NCBI GenBank assembly: GCA_026000755.1
Contig: BNZC01000036.1
Location: 1 to 8,798 of the forward strand
Direction of reading: 5' to 3'
DNA from: Clostridia bacterium
Lineage (GTDB): Bacteria; Bacillota; Clostridia; Lachnospirales; Lachnospiraceae
Length of the DNA: 8,798 bases
A program made the position numbers and the translations under genes. Shown one piece after another: positions 1-6,007 of this stretch; positions within the stretch are counted from its first letter, which is position 1, and every line of letters begins with the position of its first letter. The notes beneath the pieces were generated by a model, which was not told where the DNA came from, made no database searches, and was given only the letters and a program-made list of their open reading frames with translations.

Positions 1-42
1 AAAAATAAATATCGAATTTACAACTATTTAACAAGTTCTTGC

Positions 43-71
43 TTACTTTGAAACATGCTCCGTGTTATACT
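43..71 (+). promoter_or_regulatory. Candidate promoter for the small secreted protein gene at 132
   Basis: A -10 box TATACT lies at 66-71. Seventeen bases upstream is a weak -35 box TTACTT (43-48). The predicted transcript would have a leader of about 55 bases before the start codon at 132. The -10 box is good but the -35 box is poor, so the call is tentative. Confidence 0.4.
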
Positions 72-131
72 GTACTTGTTCCTAAGGAAACGCAGGAAAC
101 AAAATCAGAAGAAATCATAGGAGGAAACAAC

Positions 132-542
132 ATGAAACGATTAACAAGTAAGAAGAACGCATTTTTAGGTGCAATTGCCTTAACGGCAGTGCTGGGAACA
201 GGTACTCTTGCAGTCAACCACGTATCAGCTTCTGATGCTGCTGATGCGATCAGCAATTTCATCGCTCCAAGCAACACGGAATCCACTGCAACACCTGCAA
301 ACAAGGACAACACAGGTTCTGCAACAACGGGATCCGTAACAAAGACGAACGATGGATCTGCAACAACGGGATCTGCTGACAAAGGCTCGGTTACTACGCA
401 AGGCGGACAGATCATTTCCGGCACCGGCAAGGTCTCTGAAACAACTACCGGAGCAAAGGGAGGATCTGTAACCACTACGAACGAAAAGCAATCGACTTCT
501 AATGCAAGCGGATCTGTAGAGATCATTAATCCACTACAGTAA
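132..542 (+). CDS. Small secreted Thr/Ser/Gly-rich protein (hypothetical)
   Basis: The protein has 136 residues and I do not recognise a family. The start at 132 is chosen because AGGAGG ends about 7 bases upstream; a longer in-frame ORF from 39 lacks such a site. Residues 1-33 form a classic Sec signal peptide: MKRLTSKK, a hydrophobic core (FLGAIALTAVLG) and a likely cleavage after VSA. The mature part is low complexity, rich in Thr, Ser, Gly, Asn and Lys, with no Cys. It contains short repeats: GSATTGS at about 62-68 and 75-81, and GSVTT at 85-89 and 111-115. It ends in SVEIINPLQ. There is no LPXTG motif or second membrane segment, so it is probably released or loosely wall-bound. It is followed on the same strand by another small secreted protein and then a deacetylase, which suggests an envelope role, but no function can be assigned. 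Confidence 0.8.
   Translation: MKRLTSKKNAFLGAIALTAVLGTGTLAVNHVSASDAADAISNFIAPSNTESTATPANKDNTGSATTGSVTKTNDGSATTGSADKGSVTTQGGQIISGTGKVSETTTGAKGGSVTTTNEKQSTSNASGSVEIINPLQ
318..373 (+). repeat. 17-base direct repeat inside the secreted protein gene
   Basis: TCTGCAACAACGGGATC occurs at 318-334 and again at 357-373, a period of 39 bases (13 codons). It encodes the repeated SATTGS segment. The near-perfect nucleotide identity suggests recent internal duplication and possible length variation between strains. Confidence 0.7.
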
Positions 543-611
543 TCAAAAACCGGTATAACCGCTTCCGGGATTAAGTAACAGAGCGGACAAGAAAATTTAT
601 AAGGATACCAT

Positions 612-649
612 GGGAAAACGCAGCTGTAACAGACTACGGTTGCGTTCCC
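612..649 (+). promoter_or_regulatory. Leader hairpin just upstream of the second small gene's RBS
   Basis: GGG (612-614) and AACGCA (617-622) can pair with TGCGTT (641-646) and CCC (647-649), with a two-base bulge (AA). The hairpin ends 9 bases before the GAGGA ribosome binding site at 659-663. It could stabilise the mRNA or tune translation of the gene at 673. It is modest in size and could be chance. Confidence 0.35.
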
Positions 650-672
650 CGTATTATCGAGGAAAACAAAAA

Positions 673-1011
673 ATGATACAAAACAAATCAAATCAAATCA
701 AAAAAAAGATAAAACAAACCCCTTTCCTAAGCGCCGTACTATTTTCGATGGTTCTGGGGATTGGCTTCGTTGCAACAAATAGCCTGGCGGCAACAGCACT
801 ATTTACGAATACTGACAGTGAAAACTCCTCGCTTACAACAAAGGTAGACACGGCAGCAGCCACAACGAAAGAAACCGAACAATCGGAACAAGCAAAACAG
901 CCGATTACGTTTCAATCAAAGGATGATACTTTGGAAGAAGCCCCTGCTGCGTGTATTGTTCAAAGTGACAACGGGGAGAGTATTGTCAGCGTTACTATAA
1001 TTGACAACTAA
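673..1011 (+). CDS. Small secreted or membrane-anchored protein (hypothetical)
   Basis: The protein has 112 residues and belongs to no family I recognise. The start at 673 is preferred over an in-frame ATG at 610 because GAGGA lies 9 bases upstream of 673 and the hydrophobic segment then sits correctly for a signal peptide. The N-terminus is very basic (MIQNKSNQIKKKIKQ), followed by a hydrophobic core (FLSAVLFSMVLGIGFVA, about 18-34) and a likely cleavage near NSLAA. The mature part is Thr/Glu/Gln-rich and has a single Cys (residue 94) near the end. The core pattern FLxAxxxxxVLGxGxxA and the C-terminal SVxII resemble those of the preceding gene, so the two may be diverged paralogues. The gene lies 130 bases after the previous one and 92 bases before the deacetylase, on the same strand, probably in one transcription unit. 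Confidence 0.75.
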   Translation: MIQNKSNQIKKKIKQTPFLSAVLFSMVLGIGFVATNSLAATALFTNTDSENSSLTTKVDTAAATTKETEQSEQAKQPITFQSKDDTLEEAPAACIVQSDNGESIVSVTIIDN

Positions 1012-1031
1012 TTTGTTTTGTTTTCTATATA
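1001..1031 (+). promoter_or_regulatory. Possible internal promoter for the deacetylase
   Basis: A perfect -35 box TTGACA (1001-1006) lies in the last codons of the preceding gene. TATATA (1026-1031) is a candidate -10 box, but the 19-base spacer is long; TCTATA at 17 bases is the alternative. The -10 region sits inside the palindrome TTCTATATAGAA (1023-1034). A tandem TACTTACCTA repeat (from 1040 and 1052) follows in the leader. Confidence 0.35.
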
Positions 1032-1103
1032 GAAGAAGATACTTACCTAATTACTTACCTACTGGAAAAAAACACCCATAGCAACAAAAGGAGAAAGAAA
1101 CCT

Positions 1104-2540
1104 ATGAAAAGAAAGAACACCAATGTCCCTGTGAAAATACTGGTGGCATCTGCAACCATATTAATTGCTGTTATACTGATTATTGTCCTTGCAAGCAACC
1201 ATTTCCTGTCGAATAAGACCACGGCAGCTTCCGCAAATCCTACCGGAACGGAAGGAAGCGATAAGAACGCCAAAGAGAAAAAGAAATCTCCGGAAGAAGA
1301 AAAAGCAGAGAAAAAAGCGGAACTCTTGCAAAAAGCCGATCTTTTGGCAGCAGGTTATGATTATGACGGCGCAATCGCCGCCTTACAGACCTTTGACGGT
1401 TACGCATCCGATACAGATATTACAGGGAAGATTGCAAGCTACGAGCAGATTAAGGGAACCTTGGTTGCTTTTCCCGTGGAGAAAGTGACCCATATTTTCT
1501 ACCACTCCCTGATTGTAGATCCAAGCAAAGCCTTTGCGAACCATGAAACCAACAAGGCGGCACAGGGTATGAACCAATGGATGACTACGGTGGAGGAATT
1601 TAATAAGATTACCCAGGATATGTATGACGAGGGTTATGTTTTAGTCAGCATTCATGATTTGGTGAAAGAACAGAAAAATGCAGACGGGAGTGTAAGCATG
1701 GAGAAAGGAACCATCATGCTCCCACCGGGGAAGAAGGCCTTTGTCCTCTCACAGGATGACTTAAGCTATTATCACAGCTACACGGGGTATGGCATTGCCT
1801 CAAAACTTATCGTGGACGAAAACGGCAAGCCCGTAAACGAATATTACGATGCTTCCGGAAAGCTTTTGACCGGAGCCTATGATGTGGTACCTCTTCTGGA
1901 TAAATTTATTGAGGAACACCCGGATGCCACCTATCACGGAGCCAGGGGAATTATTGCCTTAACCGGTTATAACGGTGTGTTGGGCTATCGAACAGATGAG
2001 AGTTACAAGACACAACCCGCTGATTTGAATGCGGATAAAAAGCAATGGTTAAAAGACAACCCCGATTTTGATTTAGACAAAGAGCGCGCAGATGCTAAAA
2101 AGGTAGCGGATGCCATGAAAGCAGAAGGTTGGGAATTTGCAAGCCATACGTGGGGACATTTACATATCGACAAGGTCAGTCTTGAGAGTTTGAAGACAGA
2201 TTCCAACAAATGGAAAGACAACGTACAACCGATTGTGGGGAATACGGACGTGATTATCTTTGCTTTCGGCGCAGATTTGGGCGGTGCGGGCAACTATAAT
2301 GAGAGCGATGCAAAGGTGGCATTGATGGAGAGCATGGGCTTTCGCATTTTCTGTAATGTAGATGGCAATCCCACCGCCGGACCACATTTTGCTTCCCACT
2401 ATATGCGTATGCCCAGAAGGAATTTAGACGGTTACCGTATTTATATGAATTCCATTGGACAGGAACACAATTTGTCGGATTTGTTTGATGCGAATCAGGT
2501 GCTTGATAAGAAAAGACCTCCGGTAAAACCATTGACATAG
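1104..2540 (+). CDS. Membrane-anchored polysaccharide deacetylase family protein (CE4/NodB-like)
   Basis: The protein has 478 residues. The start follows the ribosome binding site AAGGAG with normal spacing. Residues 11-30 form one N-terminal membrane anchor, so the rest is expected outside the cell. A Lys/Glu-rich linker (about 52-75) leads to a TPR-like helical segment (about 72-120, AGYDYDGAIAAL). The catalytic core starts with HIFYHSLIVD (130-139). The NodB Asp pair is D218-D219 in LSQDDL, and the His pair is H348 and H352 in SHTWGH. FAFGAD (386-391) fits the FxYG-type motif and RMPRR (435-439) a later arginine motif. CE4 enzymes remove N- or O-acetyl groups from peptidoglycan or other glycans; the exact substrate cannot be told here. 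The core carries a long insert between the Asp and His motifs, unlike short classical PdaA/PgdA enzymes. Two small secreted proteins precede it. The family call is firm; enzymatic activity is likely but unproven. Confidence 0.87.
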   Translation: MKRKNTNVPVKILVASATILIAVILIIVLASNHFLSNKTTAASANPTGTEGSDKNAKEKKKSPEEEKAEKKAELLQKADLLAAGYDYDGAIAALQTFDGYASDTDITGKIASYEQIKGTLVAFPVEKVTHIFYHSLIVDPSKAFANHETNKAAQGMNQWMTTVEEFNKITQDMYDEGYVLVSIHDLVKEQKNADGSVSMEKGTIMLPPGKKAFVLSQDDLSYYHSYTGYGIASKLIVDENGKPVNEYYDASGKLLTGAYDVVPLLDKFIEEHPDATYHGARGIIALTGYNGVLGYRTDESYKTQPADLNADKKQWLKDNPDFDLDKERADAKKVADAMKAEGWEFASHTWGHLHIDKVSLESLKTDSNKWKDNVQPIVGNTDVIIFAFGADLGGAGNYNESDAKVALMESMGFRIFCNVDGNPTAGPHFASHYMRMPRRNLDGYRIYMNSIGQEHNLSDLFDANQVLDKKRPPVKPLT

Positions 2541-2546
2541 ACCGAA

Positions 2547-2603
2547 AGCAACTAAGCCCTGTTCTTTAGGGCGCTGCTTACCGAATGTCCTTTCTTCGGT
2601 AAG
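2547..2603 (+). terminator. Tandem hairpins after the deacetylase gene
   Basis: GCCCT (2556-2560) pairs with AGGGC (2568-2572), and the stem can extend with AAGCA/TGCTT. Next to it CTTACCGAA (2577-2585) pairs perfectly with TTCGGTAAG (2595-2603). The hairpins begin a few bases after the stop codon. Neither has a clear U-run, so they may act as a weak terminator or protect the mRNA 3' end. Confidence 0.4.
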
Positions 2604-2649
2604 ATAGTCGTGAATTATTATGACATGATAAACCAATTAGTGCAAGGTC

Positions 2650-2696
2650 GTTCGTGAACCTTAATGAGTGCGTAGCACGAATTTAGCCCCACGAAC
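2650..2696. repeat. Nested inverted-repeat element with alternative pairing
   Basis: GTTCGTG (2650-2656) is complementary to CACGAAC (2690-2696), enclosing a GTGC-GTA-GCAC hairpin (2668-2678). TTCGTG can also pair with a nearer copy of CACGAA (2676-2681). This gives two mutually exclusive structures. The compact design looks like a dispersed intergenic repeat, but no second copy is present in this window. Confidence 0.45.
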
Positions 2697-2698
2697 TT

Positions 2699-2781
2699 CC
2701 GTAACAGAGCAAAACGACTTTTTTCACAACATCACCTAGGTGGCGATTGTGAAAAAAGTCGTTTTGCTCTGCCTCCTACGG
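2699..2781. terminator. Perfect 25-bp inverted repeat between convergent genes (bidirectional terminator or MITE-like)
   Basis: Positions 2705-2729 and 2747-2771 are exact reverse complements (25 of 25), beginning CAGAGCAAAACGAC on the left. The 17-base centre contains the palindrome CACCTAGGTG. CCGTA/TACGG (2699-2703, 2777-2781) extends the stem after an asymmetric internal loop. It lies between the ends of the + strand deacetylase and the - strand LysM gene, where a shared terminator is expected. The T6 run is inside the stem rather than after it, which is atypical for an intrinsic terminator. Confidence 0.6.
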
Positions 2782-2801
2782 TTGAAGCGTACTGCCCCCT
2801 C

Positions 2802-4280
2802 TCATGGCAACATCAGCTTCTGCCCTGCATAGATTTTATCCGGACTCTCTAACTTGTTTAGCTGACAGATCTGTTTCAGTTGTTCCGTGCTTTGATAGAG
2901 TTTCTTACAAATCAATTCCAAGCGATCCCCCGGCTGTACAATATAATACCTAGGCTGTGATGGGGCGGCAACAGGGGCGGTTTGCTCTTTTGCTGCCTCC
3001 TCTGTATTGGGGGGGGGATTTCCCCCCTCCGGATTCTCTGCTGCGCCTCCTTCTCCGGCACCTGTTTCCCCGGCTGTGGGTTCTCCTTGGGAATTGCCTC
3101 CTTCTGCTCCTTGATTCCCTTCCCCGGCACCCTCCGCTTCCGGCTGCGGTGTTTGATTTTCGGTGGCAGGGACTTCCGGTACTTCCTCTGTGGCACTTGG
3201 CACAGACTCTACCTGTCCGGGTAGGTTATCCACCACAAGCCCTCCCGAGCGACTATCCTCCTTTTCCTCTTTTTGATTGTCATTTAGAATGGCAATGGTT
3301 TCTTCCATCTGTTTCATTTTTTCATAGTTATTGACGGTATTAATCCCAATTACGCAAAGGGCAATTAAGCCTGCCAATACGGCAGTATAGCGTGCCGCCC
3401 GTTTCCGATTGGGGTGACGATTTGCCTGTCTTTTCGCCATGGCATTTCGATAGCTTTGCAGTGCTTGCTCGGTACTGCTTCCTATCAAATTTTCACTATC
3501 CGAAATCGGATTTTCTCCCGCTTCCCCTGACACACTTTGTTCCAAAAAGCGGTCTGTCACTTCTCCGGTTCCCTCATCTCCATTTTCAGAAACACCTTGG
3601 ATTTGCCCCGAGGCAAGAGAATTTAACTCACCATTTTCGCTGATACCCGTGATCTGCTCTCCCATTTCCCCTCTATATACGCTCCCCTGCTCCCTGATTT
3701 TTTCTCGCACATGAATCATATACTCCTGCATGGAGAGATTTTTTTCATAATAAATATAATATCCCTCTTTGGAACCTAAAACACCTTGCTCATAGGCGTA
3801 AAACTGTTCTTCTTTTTCGATGGGTTCCGACAAAAACAGTACCTTATCCCGTCCGGTAAAATATTTTCGGTGCGCCGCTTCTATGGCAGAAGTGATCGCA
3901 GAAATCCCTTCCACCGAGAGAAACCAACCCACTACCTCCTGATTGTCAAAATACTCCTTCATTTCCTTGTATATGTATTCCCAACAGCTTTCATCAAAGA
4001 CAATACCCTCAGCCCCGAAAATAAAATCCTCACAGCTTACCGCACCGCTGATAAAGGTGTAGCGAATGTCCTTTGACACCTCGCTTTTTCCCAACAAAAC
4101 AGCACCTCGCTTTTCTGATGTTTGTTCAAACATGGCAGAATGCAAAAAGGTGTAGGCGTAATCTTCTATATATATTTTATGTCGCCCTCTGGGGCTTCCT
4201 ATCTGACGTATGTTTTTCGGTGGCTTAATGCTGACAGATGCTGATTTTCTACCGGCATCATTGTAAATAATTTCTATCAT
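2802..4280 (-). CDS. LysM membrane protein with degenerate MPN/JAB-like N-terminal domain
   Basis: The protein has 492 residues. The start at 4280 is chosen because AAAGGAGGAG (4291-4300) precedes it; the upstream ATG at 4313 lacks a ribosome binding site. Residues about 35-170 resemble an MPN (JAB/Mov34) fold: GAVLLGK, then VVGWFLSVEG where metalloprotease members carry VGWYHSHP. The metal-binding His pair is missing, so this part is probably non-catalytic. A Gly/Ser/Glu-rich stretch with a repeated SENG(E/D) unit follows. A basic patch (KRQANRHPNRKRAAR) leads into one membrane segment (about 299-314, AVLAGLIALCVIGINT), predicting a cytoplasmic N-terminus. A short coiled coil, a Pro/Glu/Gly-rich linker (about 345-443) and a C-terminal LysM (about 444-492, YYIVQPGDRLELICKKLY) reach the wall, where LysM binds peptidoglycan or similar glycans. 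The MPN reading is a pattern-based inference. No clear promoter is seen in the 164 bases upstream, and it may be cotranscribed with fic. Confidence 0.8.
   Translation of the reverse strand: MIEIIYNDAGRKSASVSIKPPKNIRQIGSPRGRHKIYIEDYAYTFLHSAMFEQTSEKRGAVLLGKSEVSKDIRYTFISGAVSCEDFIFGAEGIVFDESCWEYIYKEMKEYFDNQEVVGWFLSVEGISAITSAIEAAHRKYFTGRDKVLFLSEPIEKEEQFYAYEQGVLGSKEGYYIYYEKNLSMQEYMIHVREKIREQGSVYRGEMGEQITGISENGELNSLASGQIQGVSENGDEGTGEVTDRFLEQSVSGEAGENPISDSENLIGSSTEQALQSYRNAMAKRQANRHPNRKRAARYTAVLAGLIALCVIGINTVNNYEKMKQMEETIAILNDNQKEEKEDSRSGGLVVDNLPGQVESVPSATEEVPEVPATENQTPQPEAEGAGEGNQGAEGGNSQGEPTAGETGAGEGGAAENPEGGNPPPNTEEAAKEQTAPVAAPSQPRYYIVQPGDRLELICKKLYQSTEQLKQICQLNKLESPDKIYAGQKLMLP
3009..3027 (-). 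repeat. C9 homopolymer next to G6 in the linker of the LysM gene
   Basis: The + strand reads G9 (3009-3017), ATTT, C6 (3022-3027). On the coding strand this is G6-AAAT-C9, encoding Gly-Gly-Asn-Pro-Pro-Pro. Nine identical bases in a coding region are prone to slippage. A one-base change would remove the downstream LysM domain. The two runs can also pair as a G:C hairpin with a tiny loop. Confidence 0.7.
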
Positions 4281-4290
4281 AACAGGCTTT

Positions 4291-4300
4291 CTCCTCCTTT
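4291..4300 (-). promoter_or_regulatory. Strong RBS that fixes the LysM gene start
   Basis: On the - strand AAAGGAGGAG ends 10 bases before the ATG at 4280. It lies inside the longer reading frame that begins at 4313, arguing that the longer version is not the true start. Confidence 0.7.
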
Positions 4301-4444
4301 TTCCATTCATCATAACATGGCTTGTCCGGAAATTTTTGGAGAATACTGTCTATAGGGTGAAGATTGAGAAATCAATAGTTTTGCGGATATAACCATACAA
4401 ACCTATCATTTCCACCATCAAAGTGGCGTTTGAACAGCTTGACA

Positions 4445-5488
4445 CTATTTTTTGATATATTTTGTACTACGACCCGTCCCCACTTTTTCCACCAAGCCCT
4501 CCCGCACCATTGCAGCAAGGGTGGCTTCCACCGTGGTGGGGCTGACATCCGGCAAGATATAGCAAATCTCCTGTTTGGATATGGGGAGTAGGCTGTGCAG
4601 AACCGTTGCCTCAATGCGTTGGCGTTTCGTGACTTTTTTGCTGTTTACTACAGCAAACCGCTTGTCCAGTTCCTTATAGCAGAACAACAAGCTTGTCACA
4701 AAATTTTCAATAAAAGGAAAGTAGCTGTTGTTTCCCTCATGCCAACCGGTGGAACTGTCTTTTAAGGCAGCGTAATACCCCACCTTGGCACGATTAATCT
4801 GTTCCTCAAAGGAAATATATCGCCCGGCATCAAAGCCATTTTTATAGAGCAACAAGAGCGATAGTAGGCGTGACATTCTGCCGTTGCCATCCGCAAATGG
4901 GTGAATACACAGGAAATCGAGGATAAAGCAAGGAATGAGCAAAAGCTGATTGATGTTGTAGTTATTCTGTGCATCCATATAGGCAAAAACAAGCTGCTGC
5001 ATGGCATCCGCTGTTTCCGTCGCAGGAACTGTTGCGAAACGGATTCGCCGGTTACCATTGACATCCACTTCCATGATGATGTTGTCGGTTTCTTTGTATT
5101 GCCCACCATTTACCGGTGAATACGAAAGCATAATTTCATGAAGGCGAAGAATATCTTCCTCGCAGATGTGGAGATGGGCGTACTCCCTATGAACCAAATC
5201 CAGTGCATCACGATACCCGGCAATTTCCGCTTCATTGTGATTTAAGGGTGCACTATTTTGGTTCACAATTTCATTGATACGCTGCTCACTGGTGACAATG
5301 CCTTCAATGGCATTGGAACCCTTAACTGACTGGACTTTAGCAATGCTCAAAAGGTGTTCAAAAAGTTCTTCAAAGCTGTCCTTGCGCTCGTTTTCACGCT
5401 CCTGTAATGTAGCGATTGCACTCACGATATTGACAAGACCGGCCGGAAGCATTCCATGTTCCAAAAAAGAATAATCAAAGAATCTCAT
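4445..5488 (-). CDS. Fic family protein (class II-type AMPylator) with C-terminal winged helix
   Basis: The protein has 347 residues. The start at 5488 is preceded by GGAGGG at 5 bases; the in-frame start at 5545 lies upstream of the predicted promoter and is rejected. The Fic_N-type region begins with HGMLPAGLVN. The motif SNAIEG (about 58-63) matches the class II inhibitory helix [S/T]xxxE[G/N], whose Glu blocks ATP positioning. The flap region GGQYKETDNI (about 128-137) is followed by the complete active site HPFADGNGRMSR (about 196-207), with catalytic His and the GNGR anion hole intact. Residues about 286-347 form a winged helix-turn-helix (ISKQEICYILPDVSPTTVEATL as recognition region, RSTKYIKK as wing). 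Fic enzymes usually transfer AMP from ATP to hydroxyls of target proteins; the target is unknown. The C-terminal DNA-binding domain and the TGCATA dyads over its promoter suggest autoregulation (inference). The length is normal and no damage is seen. Confidence 0.93.
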   Translation of the reverse strand: MRFFDYSFLEHGMLPAGLVNIVSAIATLQERENERKDSFEELFEHLLSIAKVQSVKGSNAIEGIVTSEQRINEIVNQNSAPLNHNEAEIAGYRDALDLVHREYAHLHICEEDILRLHEIMLSYSPVNGGQYKETDNIIMEVDVNGNRRIRFATVPATETADAMQQLVFAYMDAQNNYNINQLLLIPCFILDFLCIHPFADGNGRMSRLLSLLLLYKNGFDAGRYISFEEQINRAKVGYYAALKDSSTGWHEGNNSYFPFIENFVTSLLFCYKELDKRFAVVNSKKVTKRQRIEATVLHSLLPISKQEICYILPDVSPTTVEATLAAMVREGLVEKVGTGRSTKYIKK

Positions 5489-5504
5489 AAAACCCTCCAA
5501 AACA

Positions 5505-5541
5505 TTTTCTGCATATAGTATAACAAATCTTATGCAGAAAA
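5505..5541 (-). promoter_or_regulatory. fic promoter with overlapping 11-bp inverted-repeat operator
   Basis: On the - strand a -35 box TTGTTT (5540-5545) and a -10 box TATACT (5517-5522) are 17 bases apart. TTTTCTGCATA (5505-5515) and TATGCAGAAAA (5531-5541) form a perfect 11-bp inverted repeat. One arm fills the promoter spacer and the other lies just after the -10 box over the expected transcription start. A protein bound here would block polymerase, as expected for a repressor operator. Confidence 0.65.
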
Positions 5542-5561
5542 ACAAGAGGGTTTTGATTTTT

Positions 5562-5592
5562 TCTGCATATAAAAAGGCAGATTATATGCAGA
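5562..5592. promoter_or_regulatory. Second TGCATA/TATGCA dyad upstream of fic
   Basis: TCTGCATATA (5562-5571) and TATATGCAGA (5583-5592) are perfect inverted repeats. The TGCATA and TATGCA cores start 21 bases apart (5564 and 5585), exactly as in the promoter dyad (5510 and 5531). Equal spacing of about two helical turns argues for one dimeric regulator binding both sites. Confidence 0.6.
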
Positions 5593-5616
5593 CTCATCGT
5601 AAATCCGATGTTCTGC
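5588..5616. repeat. Small cruciform in the fic upstream region
   Basis: GCAGA (5588-5592) and CATCG (5595-5599) are mirrored by CGATG (5606-5610) and TCTGC (5612-5616). The left arm overlaps the second TGCATA dyad, so the structure could compete with or extend that site. It is small and may be incidental. Confidence 0.35.
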
Positions 5617-5624
5617 TAGTTTCA

Positions 5625-5677
5625 AATCAATACTTGGAAATTGCCCATTGCCGTTGAACTCTTTCCAAATATTGATT
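5625..5677. repeat. 16-bp inverted repeat between fic and the divergent small gene
   Basis: Positions 5625-5640 (AATCAATACTTGGAAA) and 5662-5677 (TTTCCAAATATTGATT) are reverse complements at 15 of 16 positions, with a 21-base spacer. The single mismatch would be a G-U pair in a - strand RNA, so that RNA would be fully paired. The element lies between the two predicted promoters and is in neither mapped leader. No T-run follows on either side. It may be another operator, an insertion remnant or an unannotated structured RNA. Confidence 0.5.
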
Positions 5678-5690
5678 ACAATTCTTCATA

Positions 5691-5719
5691 TTCTTAATCA
5701 AACCTGCATATACTATAAT
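5691..5719 (+). promoter_or_regulatory. Promoter of the small + strand gene, with one TGCATA half-site
   Basis: A perfect -10 box TATAAT lies at 5714-5719, with a weak -35 box TTCTTA (5691-5696) 17 bases upstream. CTGCATATA (5704-5712) abuts the -10 box and matches the half-site of the fic operators. The small gene may therefore respond to the same regulator as fic. Confidence 0.55.
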
Positions 5720-5752
5720 GTTTTACAGAAACTAAATATGAGGTGAATCGTA

Positions 5753-6007
5753 ATGCAAGCAGAATTAAAATCCTTCAGTAACGCCCAAAAAAACATTTGC
5801 AAATACTTGTCCAGTCACAGAAATGAAACTATTACTGATGCCGACATTGAGCAGTTTTTAGCAAAACAAGGCATTGAACGCCACCTTGTGTGGAGTCTCC
5901 TTAAAGAATACTTGTTTAATCCATTGCTATTTACACACGTTCGCAATTCTTTTGTACACATAAGACCGCAACGCAAAAAATGCATACGACACCATCAGCA
6001 CAAATAA
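5753..6007 (+). CDS. Small basic protein, possible winged-helix fold (hypothetical)
   Basis: The protein has 84 residues and I recognise no family. The start follows GAGGTGA (5740-5746) by 6 bases, and a TATAAT promoter lies just upstream, so the gene is probably real. Residues about 9-22 (SNAQKNICKYLSSH), 28-38 (ITDADIEQFLA) and 43-54 (RHLVWSLLKEYL) look like three helices. They are followed by a strand-turn-strand (PLLFTHVRNSFVHI), the layout of a winged helix. The tail is strongly basic (RPQRKKCIRHHQHK). The gene diverges from fic, shares the TGCATA half-site, and its last 13 bases overlap the end of the convergent - strand small gene. It may be a regulator of the neighbouring genes; this is inference from fold pattern and location. 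Confidence 0.65.
   Translation: MQAELKSFSNAQKNICKYLSSHRNETITDADIEQFLAKQGIERHLVWSLLKEYLFNPLLFTHVRNSFVHIRPQRKKCIRHHQHK

Noticed and set aside
65..691. Long - strand open frame (208 codons) opposite the first small secreted gene
   Set aside because: It is the complement of a low-complexity Thr/Ser gene, has no convincing ribosome binding site, and its hydrophobic Val/Pro-rich content is what that complement would give.
2957..3334. + strand open frames opposite the Pro/Gly-rich linker of the LysM gene
   Set aside because: They are shadows of the biased linker composition and have no start signals.
4278..4313. Upstream ATG codons (4313, 4310) as the LysM gene start
   Set aside because: No ribosome binding site precedes them, while a very strong one precedes the ATG at 4280.
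4410..4430. CCAC...GTGG mini hairpin between fic and the LysM gene as a terminator
   Set aside because: The stem is only four base pairs with no T-run; it is too weak to call.
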